Translations under genes and position numbers: made by a program
Source: Moellerella sp963519845
Lineage (GTDB): Bacteria > Pseudomonadota > Gammaproteobacteria > Enterobacterales > Enterobacteriaceae
Length of the DNA stretch: 64,000 nucleotides
Direction: 5' to 3'
Assembly (NCBI GenBank): GCA_963519845.1
Contig: CAUQNX010000004.1
Coordinates: 124,001 to 188,000, forward strand
The notes under the pieces: generated by a model
The model's input: the letters and a program-made list of their open reading frames with translations, nothing else
Database searches by the model: none
What the model was told of the DNA's origin: nothing
Shown here: piece after piece, positions 34,492-44,200 of the stretch
How the letters are laid out: every line of letters begins with the position of its first letter
Position numbering within the stretch: the first letter of the stretch is position 1

Positions 34492-35832
34492 TTATTGACC
34501 CGCAATACTCATTTCAGGTAATAATACAGAACCACATTGAATATTACTGCGCAGCTCAATATCATTACCCACAGTGACGATATTAGCCCACATATCTTTT
34601 AAATTACCAGCAATAGTAATTTCACTCACTGGATATTGGATTTCACCATTTTCGACCCAAAAACCAGAGGCACCACGGGAATAGTCACCCGTCATTGCGC
34701 TAACACCTTGGCCCATCAATTCCGTTACCACCAATCCCGTGCCCATATCTTTCAGCATGGCATCAAAAGAGAGCCCTTGCCCCGGAATATGCCAGTTATG
34801 GATGCCCCCCGCATGACCCGTACTTTTCAAACCCAGTTTACGCGCTGCATAAGTGGTTAATAACCAAGTTTGTAATACACCATTTTCGATAATTCTACGT
34901 TCACTGGTACGCACGCCTTCGCTATCAAAAGGGGTAGAAGCTAAGCCACCGATAATATGAGGGCGCTCAGTTATATCTAACCAATCCGGTAGAATTTGCT
35001 TGCCTAAACTGTCGAGCAAGAAAGAAGATTTTCGATAAATACTGCTACCGCTAATAGCACCAACTAGATGACCAAATAGCCCTGTCGCCACTTCAGCAGA
35101 GAAAATAACCGGAGCTTTCATCGTTGATAATTTACGCGGGGCAAGACGTGCGAGCGTTCTTCTGGCGCACTCTTTACCGACCCACTCAGCAGATTCTAAT
35201 CCAGCGATACTGCGAGCCACCGTATAGGCGTAATCGCGCTCCATATCACCATCTTGCTCGGCAATCACGCAACTCGACATAGAGTAACGGCTTGAGCAGT
35301 AACTTTTTAGCATGCCATGAGAGTTACCAAAAGTACGGATACCATAATGGCCATTAAAACTACCGCCTTCTGAATTGACGATACGAGGATCTACATTCAG
35401 TGCCGCCATTTCGGCCGCAGCTGCTAACTTGATCGCCACATCGGGTTCAATATGCTCGGCTTGAAAAAGCTGTAAATCCGGAGCATCAAAGGCCAGTAGA
35501 TCTTTATCTGCTGGACCTGCAAAAGGATCTTCGGAAGTGTATTGGGCAATATCTATCGCAGCCTGAACTGTTTGTAAAATCGCTTCAGGTCTTAAATCCG
35601 TTGAAGAGGCGCTACCTTTGCGCTGACGATGATAAACAGTGATACCTAATGCACCATCACTATTAAACTCGACGTTCTCAACTTCACCGTTACGCGTACT
35701 GACGCTAAGTCCGGTACTTTTATTAACCGCAACTTCCGCTGAATCACAGCGGCTCTTCGCAAATTCTAACGCCTGAGAAACGGCCTCTTCGAGCATCTTT
35801 CGTTGCTTAGCAACCTGTTCATTCAAGTTCAT
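34492..35832 (-). CDS. pmbA: PmbA (TldE), subunit of the TldD/TldE protease
   Basis: Non-catalytic partner (446 residues; E. coli 450) of TldD in a heterodimeric metalloprotease that matures microcin B17 and degrades CcdA. Family segments are GEVENVEFNSDGALGITVYH, STMKAPVIFSAEVATGLFGHLVGA, LASTPFDSEGVRT and STGHAGGIHNWHIPGQGL; the ending is CGSVLLPEMSIAGQ. It lacks the HExxxH motif, as expected for this subunit. Its partner tldD is in this window at 38.8-40.3 kb. It diverges from darP, as in E. coli. Confidence 0.97.
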   Translation of the reverse strand: MNLNEQVAKQRKMLEEAVSQALEFAKSRCDSAEVAVNKSTGLSVSTRNGEVENVEFNSDGALGITVYHRQRKGSASSTDLRPEAILQTVQAAIDIAQYTSEDPFAGPADKDLLAFDAPDLQLFQAEHIEPDVAIKLAAAAEMAALNVDPRIVNSEGGSFNGHYGIRTFGNSHGMLKSYCSSRYSMSSCVIAEQDGDMERDYAYTVARSIAGLESAEWVGKECARRTLARLAPRKLSTMKAPVIFSAEVATGLFGHLVGAISGSSIYRKSSFLLDSLGKQILPDWLDITERPHIIGGLASTPFDSEGVRTSERRIIENGVLQTWLLTTYAARKLGLKSTGHAGGIHNWHIPGQGLSFDAMLKDMGTGLVVTELMGQGVSAMTGDYSRGASGFWVENGEIQYPVSEITIAGNLKDMWANIVTVGNDIELRSNIQCGSVLLPEMSIAGQ

Positions 35833-36021
35833 TGATTACAATCCAGCCCTATATGGAGGGAAAAAGGAGAAAAATCGCACTTTTATGCCCTAACATTCAA
35901 ATGGGCAGTAGTCATTAGGCAATTTTCCCAGTTACAATAGATAATAGCTGAATGTTAACACCCGTAACGCAACAGGTCATGCTAATTACTCTGTTGCTTG
36001 CTGTAAAAAAGGAAAACTATT

Positions 36022-36570
36022 ATGACCGGACAGCCAGACGATTGGCTCGATGAGATCCCCGCTTCAGAAGATAAAGATGAAGATGATGAGATCATTTGGG
36101 TCAGTAAAAGCGAAATCAAACGCGATGCTGAAGTATTAAAAAAGCTTGGCGCAGAACTGGTCGATCTAAGTAAAAATGAGCTGGAACGCATTCCACTCGA
36201 TGATGACTTACTGACCGCCATCCAATTGGCACAAAAAATCAAACGCGAAGGCCGTCGTCGTCAGCTGCAATTGATTGGTAAGTTATTGCGCTCTCGTGAT
36301 GAAGCGCCGATTATCGATGCCTTAGATCGCTTAAAGAATCGTCATAATCAACAAGTATTGATGCTGCACAAAATTGAAGATCTGCGTAATCGTCTGCTCG
36401 AAAAAGGGGATGATATTATTGAAGAGGTTGTCGGTTTGTTCCCTATGACTGATCGCCAGCAATTACGCTCTCTGGTACGTAACGCGCAGAAAGAGAAAGA
36501 AGCCGCTAAGCCACCAAAGGCCTACCGTCAGCTTTTCCAATACCTGAAAGAGCTATCTGAAACAGCTTAG
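36022..36570 (+). CDS. darP: DarP (YjgA), dual-action ribosomal maturation protein
   Basis: Protein of 182 residues that in E. coli associates with late 50S assembly intermediates and helps peptidyl-transferase-centre maturation. The E/D-rich start (DDWLDEIPASEDKDEDDEI) is followed by WVSKSEIKRDAEVLKKLGAELVDLSKNEL and the basic helical core IKREGRRRQLQLIGKLLR, all family features. AGGA precedes the ATG. It is divergent from pmbA. Confidence 0.95.
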   Translation: MTGQPDDWLDEIPASEDKDEDDEIIWVSKSEIKRDAEVLKKLGAELVDLSKNELERIPLDDDLLTAIQLAQKIKREGRRRQLQLIGKLLRSRDEAPIIDALDRLKNRHNQQVLMLHKIEDLRNRLLEKGDDIIEEVVGLFPMTDRQQLRSLVRNAQKEKEAAKPPKAYRQLFQYLKELSETA

Positions 36571-37023
36571 TTTTAATCAATAAGCGTATGCTAATCAGTT
36601 AGCTTAAATAAGAAGTATATAAAATGGACCCTTATTTGGGTTCATTTTTTTATAAATATTAGGTCGAGCTATCTGCAAGACAAGATTTTGACACCATTCA
36701 TCTAGTACAGAAATATCACAAAGATAGCCAAATAATGAAATAAAAAAAGAGCTGATTTCAATATAATATCGAATCTAGTCCTTCTTATATCAAGGCGAGC
36801 TTATTATTTAGGTCAGCCACAAATGTGTTATTTTATATTGCCTGATAAATATTCAGCTCTCATTTGCTCAAATACATCTATTTTTAATTTTATAAAGGCT
36901 TAAGATATTAACCAATTATATTGGTAACAATAAAAATTATTTCTAGTTTTTACCTAATAACATATGATTATTAAAATTTAAGTTATTAAACTTAATACTG
37001 TATTACTCTATCTGGAGATATTT
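36571..37023. other. Intergenic region between darP and the PhzF-like gene
   Basis: About 450 bases without a supported gene. The darP terminator lies at 36623-36651. The rest is AT-rich and must contain the promoter of the PhzF-like gene, for which TCTGGAGAT supplies the ribosome-binding site at about 37011-37019. Confidence 0.6.
36623..36651 (+). terminator. darP terminator
   Basis: The arms AATGGACCC (36623-36631) and GGGTTCATT (36638-36646) pair with one G-T, around a 6-base loop, and run into a T-run. They lie about 50 bases after the darP stop. Confidence 0.85.
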
Positions 37024-37917
37024 ATGACGCCTCATATCTATCATGTTGATGCTTTTACTACTGAGGCATTTCGAGGTAACTCAGCGGGTGTGGTGTTATA
37101 TGCCGACGATCTAACCGCAGAGCAAATGCAGCTTATCGCTCGTGAGCTAAAGCATTCAGAAACAGCATTTTTATTAACAAGTGAAAATAGCGATGTCCAC
37201 ATTCGTTATTTTACCCCCACCACTGAAGTACCAATTTGTGGGCATGCAACTGTTTCTGCTCATTATGTGAGAGCAAAGGTGCTAGGACTAAAAGATTGCA
37301 CTGTTTATCAAAGTTCGCTTGCTGGTCGTCATCGTGTTGATATTCAGCAAAAAGAAGGCGATACGGTGATCACACTGGAGCAAGATACACCAAGTTTCGA
37401 AGCCCCTATTGAAGGTGAAAATCGTAGAGCTATCATCCAGGCACTGGGGTTGAGTGAAAATGATATGTTACCTGGCCTACCAATCCAAATCGTCTCAACG
37501 GGTCATTCCAAAGTGATGATCCCATTGAAATCAGACGTTAATATTGATGAGATAACACCTGATTTACTGGCTCTTGCAACGATAAGTACTTTAATAAAGT
37601 GTAATGGTTTTTTTCCTTTTTCTATTCGCCCAAATGCATTAGAAACCGATGGCCGCATGTTTGCACCCGCGATTGGTATTAATGAAGATCCCGTGACAGG
37701 TAATGCAAATGGGCCTATGGGAGCATGGATAGTTCAACATGGTCTGATGCCCCATGATGGTAATATTCTGCATATTAAAGGACACCAAGGACGTGCGCTT
37801 GGTCGAAGTGGCATCGTTGATGTTACCGTCGAGATCCAACAGAATAAACCCGTGAAGGTGATGATTTCGGGTACAGCAGTGATTTTATTTAACGCAGAAC
37901 TTTCAGTTAAACGCTAG
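37024..37917 (+). CDS. PhzF-family isomerase-like protein
   Basis: Protein of 297 residues with the PhzF/diaminopimelate-epimerase-like fold, related to E. coli YddE and to the phenazine enzyme PhzF. The start IYHVDAFTTEAFRGNSAGVVL, the catalytic-type Glu46 in KHSETAFLL, FTPTTEVPICGHATVSA and the C-terminal DPVTGNANGPMGAWI are the family signatures. No phenazine genes are present, so the substrate is unknown. It stands alone between two terminators and converges with the barstar gene. Confidence 0.88.
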   Translation: MTPHIYHVDAFTTEAFRGNSAGVVLYADDLTAEQMQLIARELKHSETAFLLTSENSDVHIRYFTPTTEVPICGHATVSAHYVRAKVLGLKDCTVYQSSLAGRHRVDIQQKEGDTVITLEQDTPSFEAPIEGENRRAIIQALGLSENDMLPGLPIQIVSTGHSKVMIPLKSDVNIDEITPDLLALATISTLIKCNGFFPFSIRPNALETDGRMFAPAIGINEDPVTGNANGPMGAWIVQHGLMPHDGNILHIKGHQGRALGRSGIVDVTVEIQQNKPVKVMISGTAVILFNAELSVKR

Positions 37918-37946
37918 TTATTCGTAGAAACTAAATTAGAAATAAA

Positions 37947-37978
37947 CAGGGCTGAGTCATATATCAAACTCAGCCCTG
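37947..37978. terminator. Bidirectional terminator between the phzF-like and barstar genes
   Basis: The perfect 11-base arms CAGGGCTGAGT (37947-37957) and ACTCAGCCCTG (37968-37978) lie between convergent genes. T-runs are modest on both sides. Confidence 0.75.
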
Positions 37979-38009
37979 ATTAGATTAATAAAACTTTTAC
38001 AAATTCAAA

Positions 38010-38300
38010 TTAGCCATCTTTGCTATCTGCAAGCCAACACTCAAATTTTAGCTGCTCAGGTAATTCTGCCGCTGCATCATTTAATAGAGCACATAGTTGG
38101 CTAAATTGAAGTTCCTTATCTTGATCAAAATGAGTAAAGATAATACAAACAGGTAGCTCTATTTCTGCCGTTAATGTATCCCATAATGCATCAAGATTTT
38201 GACCGAACCAAGCCGGCAACATAAAACGTTGCTGATATTGCTGATAAAATTCATTCATATTGGCTATTTTAGCAAAATCAAAAAGTTCGGTTCGGATCAT
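38010..38300 (-). CDS. Barstar-family ribonuclease inhibitor
   Basis: Small acidic cytoplasmic protein (96 residues) of the barstar family (E. coli YhcO relatives). It shows the features LPAWFGQNLDALWDTLTAEIELP and a C-terminal acidic region; the barstar acidic surface residues normally block the barnase active site. ATG 38300 follows AGGAAG and starts 13 bases after the barnase stop. An in-frame start at 38348 would overlap the barnase gene. The pair is almost certainly nuclease plus immunity protein. Confidence 0.93.
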   Translation of the reverse strand: MIRTELFDFAKIANMNEFYQQYQQRFMLPAWFGQNLDALWDTLTAEIELPVCIIFTHFDQDKELQFSQLCALLNDAAAELPEQLKFECWLADSKDG

Positions 38301-38313
38301 GGTTCTTCCTAGC

Positions 38314-38802
38314 TTATTGTATCTTTTTAAATGACTTATAGTGATCATTAGTCACGTAGATCATACCATCAGTCGAATATAGCAAGCGATCGGCGCCACG
38401 TTGCCCACAACGATAGTTAAGATCTGCTTCATACCATTGGCGACTTGGTGCTATAGGTAATAATCTCTCACGATTGAGAAATTTATCACCACCAATCGCC
38501 TTGCCGGGTATCACTTCACATAGATTGGCTAATCTTGGCTGCCATCCATTAGCCCGGGCATCCATTTTAGTAATATAAAATTCAGGCAGCTTCTGATGTT
38601 GCTGAAGATAACTAACCACTCTATCTTGGCTAGTGAGTTCATCAATCTTTTGTGCTTTGCTCTCTTCTATAGCCAACTCAGGTTCAGAGACTGGTCGTTG
38701 CGAGCGTTCGGCGATTTGTGAATCACTATTTCTAAAATAGAGACTGATAATGATCAGCAACGCCATAATTATAATAGAGGCGATTCTTTTATTCATATTC
38801 AC
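38314..38802 (-). CDS. Secreted barnase-type ribonuclease
   Basis: Extracytoplasmic guanyl-specific RNase of the barnase (N1/T1) family, 162 residues. A hydrophobic signal or anchor (about 7-23) and a linker precede the catalytic domain (about 55-162). Residues matching barnase are Arg121, Glu125 (WYEADLNY), Arg135, Arg139 and His154 (NDHYKSF), so the active site is complete. Cys95 and Cys132 could form a disulfide not present in Bacillus barnase. The GTG at 38802 has GGGAG ten bases upstream; ATG 38796 is the alternative. It follows tldD by 26 bases and is followed by its barstar. Confidence 0.94.
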   Translation of the reverse strand: MNMNKRIASIIIMALLIIISLYFRNSDSQIAERSQRPVSEPELAIEESKAQKIDELTSQDRVVSYLQQHQKLPEFYITKMDARANGWQPRLANLCEVIPGKAIGGDKFLNRERLLPIAPSRQWYEADLNYRCGQRGADRLLYSTDGMIYVTNDHYKSFKKIQ

Positions 38803-38828
38803 TGGGTTTTAGCTCCCTTATGATCGGT

Positions 38829-40274
38829 TTAAGCTGTACCACCCACAGTAATTTTATCCAGCTTCAGTGTCGGTTGACCTACACCGACAGGGACACTTTG
38901 CCCCTCTTTGCCACAAACACCAACGCCTTTATCCAGTGCGAGATCATTGCCTACCATCGAAATTTGTTGCATCGCTTCCAAGCCAGAGCCAATCAAGGTG
39001 GCGCCTTTAACAGGTTTAGTGATCTTGCCATTTTCAATTAAATAAGCTTCTGAAGTTGAAAAGACAAATTTACCTGATGTGATATCCACTTGGCCGCCAG
39101 CAAAGTTAGGCGCATAAATTCCATTTTGTACACTTGCAATAATTTCTTCTGGAGATGATTCACCTGCTAGCATATAAGTATTCGTCATACGAGGCATAGG
39201 TAAATGCGCGTAAGATTCACGGCGGGCATTACCTGTTGGTGAAAGACCCATCAGGCGTGCATTTAATTTATCTTGTATATAGCCTTTTAAAACACCATTT
39301 TCGATCAGCACATTATAGTTTCCTGGCACACCCTCATCATCGATGGCTAAAGAGCCCCGACGACCCACTAATGTCCCGTCATCAACAATGGTACAGAGTG
39401 GTGAAGTTACCAGCTCGCCTACCTGCCCACTAAACACAGAGGTGCCACGACGATTAAAGTCTCCTTCCAAGCCATGACCCACTGCTTCATGGAGAAGTAC
39501 GCCCGGCCAACCCGCGCCTAGTACCACTGGCATAGTTCCCGCAGGTGCTGCAATCGCTGATAAGTTGATTAAAGCCATACGCACGGCTTCACGAGCATAC
39601 TGTTCTGCGAGTATCTGTCCATTATGGTTTTCAAGGAAATAGTTATAACTTGAACGTCCGCCGCCGCCGGCACCACCGCGTTCGCGTTTACCTTCATGCT
39701 CAACCAATACGCTGACCGATAAACGAACTAACGGACGGATATCCGCAGCTAATGTGCCATCAGTAGCAGCAACTAACACTTCTTCATAAACACCAGTCAG
39801 GCTGGCATTCACTTCTATGACGCGTGGATCTTCTGCTCTCGCGACTTGGTCAACACGATGCAATAGCTCGATTTTCTCTTCTCGACTTAAGCTATTCAGT
39901 GGATTTGAGGCGGGATAGAGCTCTTTATAAGCCACTTCAGTCAATATCTTAGCTTTGCCATCACCTTGATCGGCAACAATGCTACGCGCTGCTTGAGCAC
40001 TTTGCTGCAATGCCAATAAGTTGATCTGATCAGCATAAGCAAAACCTGTTTTCTCGCCACTGACAGCACGCACGCCCACGCCCTGATCGATATTATAAGA
40101 ACCATCTTTAATGATCCTATCTTCTAAGATCCAAGCTTCGTGATAACTTGACTGAAAAAAGAGATCCGCATAGTCCAGACGTCGCTCAGATAAGAGTCCT
40201 AAAATATCGTACAGATCTTGTTGTTTCAACTGATTCACAGACAGCAAATTTTTGCTGACAGAGGCTAAGCTCAT
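38829..40274 (-). CDS. tldD: TldD, metalloprotease subunit of TldD/TldE
   Basis: Catalytic subunit (481 residues, as in E. coli) of the TldD/TldE protease. The zinc site HEAVGH is at residues 262-267 within LHEAVGHGLEGDFNRRGTSVFSG, and the further ligand region is near GVCGKEGQSVPVGVGQPTL. I chose ATG 40274, which aligns with the E. coli MSLNLV start and has AAAGAG upstream. The frame extends to 40364, but those 30 residues are not family sequence. Its partner is pmbA at 34.5-35.8 kb. Confidence 0.97.
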   Translation of the reverse strand: MSLASVSKNLLSVNQLKQQDLYDILGLLSERRLDYADLFFQSSYHEAWILEDRIIKDGSYNIDQGVGVRAVSGEKTGFAYADQINLLALQQSAQAARSIVADQGDGKAKILTEVAYKELYPASNPLNSLSREEKIELLHRVDQVARAEDPRVIEVNASLTGVYEEVLVAATDGTLAADIRPLVRLSVSVLVEHEGKRERGGAGGGGRSSYNYFLENHNGQILAEQYAREAVRMALINLSAIAAPAGTMPVVLGAGWPGVLLHEAVGHGLEGDFNRRGTSVFSGQVGELVTSPLCTIVDDGTLVGRRGSLAIDDEGVPGNYNVLIENGVLKGYIQDKLNARLMGLSPTGNARRESYAHLPMPRMTNTYMLAGESSPEEIIASVQNGIYAPNFAGGQVDITSGKFVFSTSEAYLIENGKITKPVKGATLIGSGLEAMQQISMVGNDLALDKGVGVCGKEGQSVPVGVGQPTLKLDKITVGGTA

Positions 40275-40410
40275 AGTCATTACTCTTTGGTTGTTAAATC
40301 GGGCATTATCCCGTATCACTGCCAGTTGCAGCTTATTTAGCGAATTATTTGGCGGTATTAGCACTCGATTTACTGGAATGCTCTCCTTTGCCGCCTTGCG
40401 GTATCTTTAA

Positions 40411-41256
40411 TTATTTTGGCTTGATCAGTGACGTCAGATTAGGTCTAAAACGGTTATGTTTCACCACTTTGATCTGTTCACGGATCACGCTCAAGCTATC
40501 AACTCGGATATTCAGCACCAATGACGCCACCGCATCGGTATTTTTCTTGATCACTTTACCCCAGCCATCAACAGCGAGGGTATGTCCCCATGTTCTACGT
40601 GCACCATGGACACCAACCTGAGCTGGCGCCAGAACAATACACTGGTTCTCAATCGCTCTAGCCCGTAACAGTGGCTCCCAATGGGCTTTTCCGGTCAACT
40701 GAGTAAATGCTGCTGGAATAGAGATAATCTCTGCGCCTTGCTCACGTAGCGCCTGAAATAAGCCGGGAAAACGCAGATCATAACAAATAGTCATTCCCAA
40801 ACGGCCGACTGGCGTATCAACCACAGTAATATGTTCACCGCGCTGATAGATAGTCGACTCATTATAAGTTCCCTGCTCATCGGCAAGATTAACGTCGAAC
40901 ATATGGATTTTATCGTAACGCGCCTGAATTTTCCCCTGATCATCAAAAAGTAAACTGCTGCTAGTGATTTTTTCAGGATTTTCACGACTAATCAGTGGCA
41001 TTGAACCAATCAAGATCCAGACATTATAGCGCTTCGCCATCTCACAGATAGCACTCTGCAATACGCCCTGACCTTCGACTTCTGCCTGTTTACGATAAGT
41101 TACTGCATCAGCAAATAACAGTGCATTTTCGGGTGTTAATACCAATTTGACCGAGTCGGGTAGCTGCTTAATCTGCTGCTCGATCTGCGCCAAATTATTT
41201 TTTGTATTTCGACCACTGCATAATTGTAGCAGTGCAACATTGCCATTCTTTATCAC
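40411..41256 (-). CDS. Nitrilase-superfamily amidase (Nit/YbeM-like)
   Basis: Carbon-nitrogen hydrolase of 281 residues with the complete Glu-Lys-Cys triad: Glu43 (TPENALLF), Lys116 (RYDKIHMFDV) and Cys158 (MTICYDLRFPGLF). Its closest familiar relatives are Nit1-type deaminated-glutathione amidases such as E. coli YbeM; the actual substrate is not shown by the sequence. The start is GTG 41256, which shares one base with the yhdP TAG stop and has AAGGAG at 41264-41269, so it is coupled to yhdP. E. coli K-12 has no gene between tldD and yhdP as I recall. Confidence 0.9.
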   Translation of the reverse strand: MIKNGNVALLQLCSGRNTKNNLAQIEQQIKQLPDSVKLVLTPENALLFADAVTYRKQAEVEGQGVLQSAICEMAKRYNVWILIGSMPLISRENPEKITSSSLLFDDQGKIQARYDKIHMFDVNLADEQGTYNESTIYQRGEHITVVDTPVGRLGMTICYDLRFPGLFQALREQGAEIISIPAAFTQLTGKAHWEPLLRARAIENQCIVLAPAQVGVHGARRTWGHTLAVDGWGKVIKKNTDAVASLVLNIRVDSLSVIREQIKVVKHNRFRPNLTSLIKPK

Positions 41257-44200
41257 TATTGAGTCTCCTTAAACTGACGCAATACCTCATCAATTTTGGG
41301 TTCATCGACACTACCTGAAATCTGATAGCGGATAACCGAAATTTTACTCCACAGCGGCCCGAGTACTTTACTCGCAGCAAACACCGCGGCGCCAATAATG
41401 GGATTAACCGCAAAAGCGGTAGCAACGCCCACAGTTGCTGAAATTTCAGGGGTTACAACGACTTCGATATTGATATCTCGTTTAATTATGTTGATTTCAC
41501 CGGATAGCGCAATATCAGCAACCAATCCATCAACTAAGGTATCCTTGGTCTTCAATATGCCATTTTTAAGCTGCGCCGTCCCTCTTATGGAGTCAAAATT
41601 GAAGTCATTACCAAAGGTATCACTAAAATCAAAACGAAGTTTGCGCAATAAGGCGTCAAAGCTTACTAGACGCAATAGCTGCCCAGCCTTCCCTCCGCCC
41701 ATTTCAGCAATAGCACCTTTCCCCATTTCGACCGCTAATTTGCCATTCAGTGAGGCAAGATCAGGGGACCAAGGTGTATTCATCCAATTAATATCGAATT
41801 TAAATTCATATGGAGAATCGATAATTGGCACCAGCACACCATAGTAGGCAGCAGTTTCATCAAATTTATCACCAGACAGTAAACCTGCTACCTGAGTTTT
41901 ATTCTGTTTGTCACTCTGCCATACCGCATCAAGGGTAAGCTTTGTCGCGCTATTAGTGAGTGATCCCGCAGTTAATTGTAGTAAATTAGCTTTAGGCGTT
42001 AATATAGCTTTAATTTCACCCAGTTTTAATCCGCTGACCCAACAATCCTGACAATGGATATCCAATATGGGCCAATGGCTAAAATCATATTTCTGCTTAT
42101 CTGCTAATAGCGCTTTTTCTGTAGGATCAGCAACTGTACTCGCTGGATTATAATAGAGATGCTCAACCACCAGCTGCCATCTTTTGCCCCTAGGCATGGT
42201 GAGTTTGGCTGTTAAATCCGCACTCTGCAGCTGTAATTCGGGACCTTGAGCCGTTGTTTTCAATGCAAGACTTAAGTTTCCCCACTCTTGCCCACCAAGA
42301 ACAACTTGCGGTGTGGTGAGTTTGAGCTCTTTAGGATAACTAAAAGCCATTGTGCTATCAGATGATGCCAGATCGAGCGATCCTAATTTTTGTGCTAAAC
42401 CAAACCAAATAGGATCATGGATAGCGGGCAGATCGACTTGCAGCAAATCTGTGCTTGGTAACTGAGGAATTTGACCTTCCCAAGGCGCGGTACGCCCCTT
42501 AAGCAAAGCAACTTGTGTCTTATCTAACAGCCACTGAGTGTTAAAACCAATTTGTTGACCAATATCACCACTAATCTGCAAGTTTTCGGTTGTACCTTGC
42601 GCACGGGCATTAATCGAGGCCAATTTCTTGAGTTGTTGAGCATCTAAACACGGTAATTGGCTTTTTATTTTGCTGATATCTGCATTCAATTGAATATCCA
42701 GTTGGGTCTCTTGCGCGCTTTTTGCGGGGATAAGTATCCCAATAGCCCCTTTCCATGCCGCTGTACCAGTCAACTGCTTACGAATAGCTTCAGGAATAAA
42801 ATTAATTTTTTCCACCAGCCAGTTGCCCGCTAAGTCGATATCTACCTGATAATCTTTGCCCTCATCATTAGTCTGAAAACTCAAACTAATGAGCTGTCCA
42901 AACCAAGAGGCCGCCATCTTATTACTAAGGAGCTTGCCATTATCAAAGGTGAATTCACCCGTGACGCCCTTTAGTAGACTTTCGATAGATTGAACATAGA
43001 TATCATTTTTATCCAGTTTAACCGTACCTTTGGCAATAACCTGTTTTCCGGGTTCTAATGGGATCTCAAGACTTAGATCACCGGCAACATCACCATCGAT
43101 TTGCAAAATATCAAGCGTTTCACCGATAGAACCTTTCATCGGCGTACTCGCAAAATAGTTAGCGATCTGTTTGCCACTGCCGTTAATATCCGCGTTGATC
43201 AATAGCATCGAATCGCCATAATCAGGAATATCAGCGGTTAGATTTGTCGCTGTGGCTTTGCCGAGTTTCACCGAGTCAGTACGCATAAATAGCCCCTGAC
43301 GCAGAAAATCTAAATCAATATTTAAATTAAACAGCGCTGGCCAATCAGGATCAAATTCAAAAGTGGCATCGCGTAAAGGGACAAAAACTTGAAATTGACC
43401 ATTATTACGCTCAAAAGGAAAATCAGCTGGCTCACCTTTAAATATCAAGGTCGCATTATCAACGCTGCCGGCAATAATGGCCTGAGTCAGGTAATCTGCC
43501 ACACTTTGTCCCATCAGAGTTTGAGGGAAATAGCGCCAAGCCTCGCCAGCATCACTTAAACGAAGTCCAGCTAAAATATTTAAATCCGCTTTTTGTTGCG
43601 CTTCTTTTTGATAACGAAAATCGCCATTTGCCCACAATGCTTTAGCTTGTATATCTAGGCCACTACTCCAAAGCTCAAATCCCTTGTTATCATCACGCCA
43701 AGAAATTTCGCCTTTAGCGCTGCTAATATCAAAAGGGGCTTTAAACATAGGCGCATAGTCAACAATGCTGTCAGCGAGTTCAAAAGAGACTCTTCCTTGC
43801 TCCTTTCCACCTGCCAGCTCGCCACTAAATCCACTCACTGCAGGAAGTGATTTCCATTTCTTCCACTCAATATTTTGCCAATTTATCGCTAGTTGGCTTA
43901 GCTCAGCTTGTGCGGGCGTAATATCTAAAGAGAAATTATTTATCAATCCAGTAGGTTGACGAATTTGCCAATCTTGTACGGTATCTGGTGTCAGAAAAGA
44001 GAATGTGGGTAAGATCTCCCCCAAGCGGGCTAACTCAATATTTTTGGCTCTAATGCGCCAATGATCTTGATTATTATAGCTAGGGGATGTGGGTAAATAG
44101 AGAACGGATAAAGAACCGGGCTGCCAAATATATTCGTCGGTTTTTAATGTATCTAACTCAGGGATATTAAATAACCAACCATTATCTTGCGGCCGCATTC

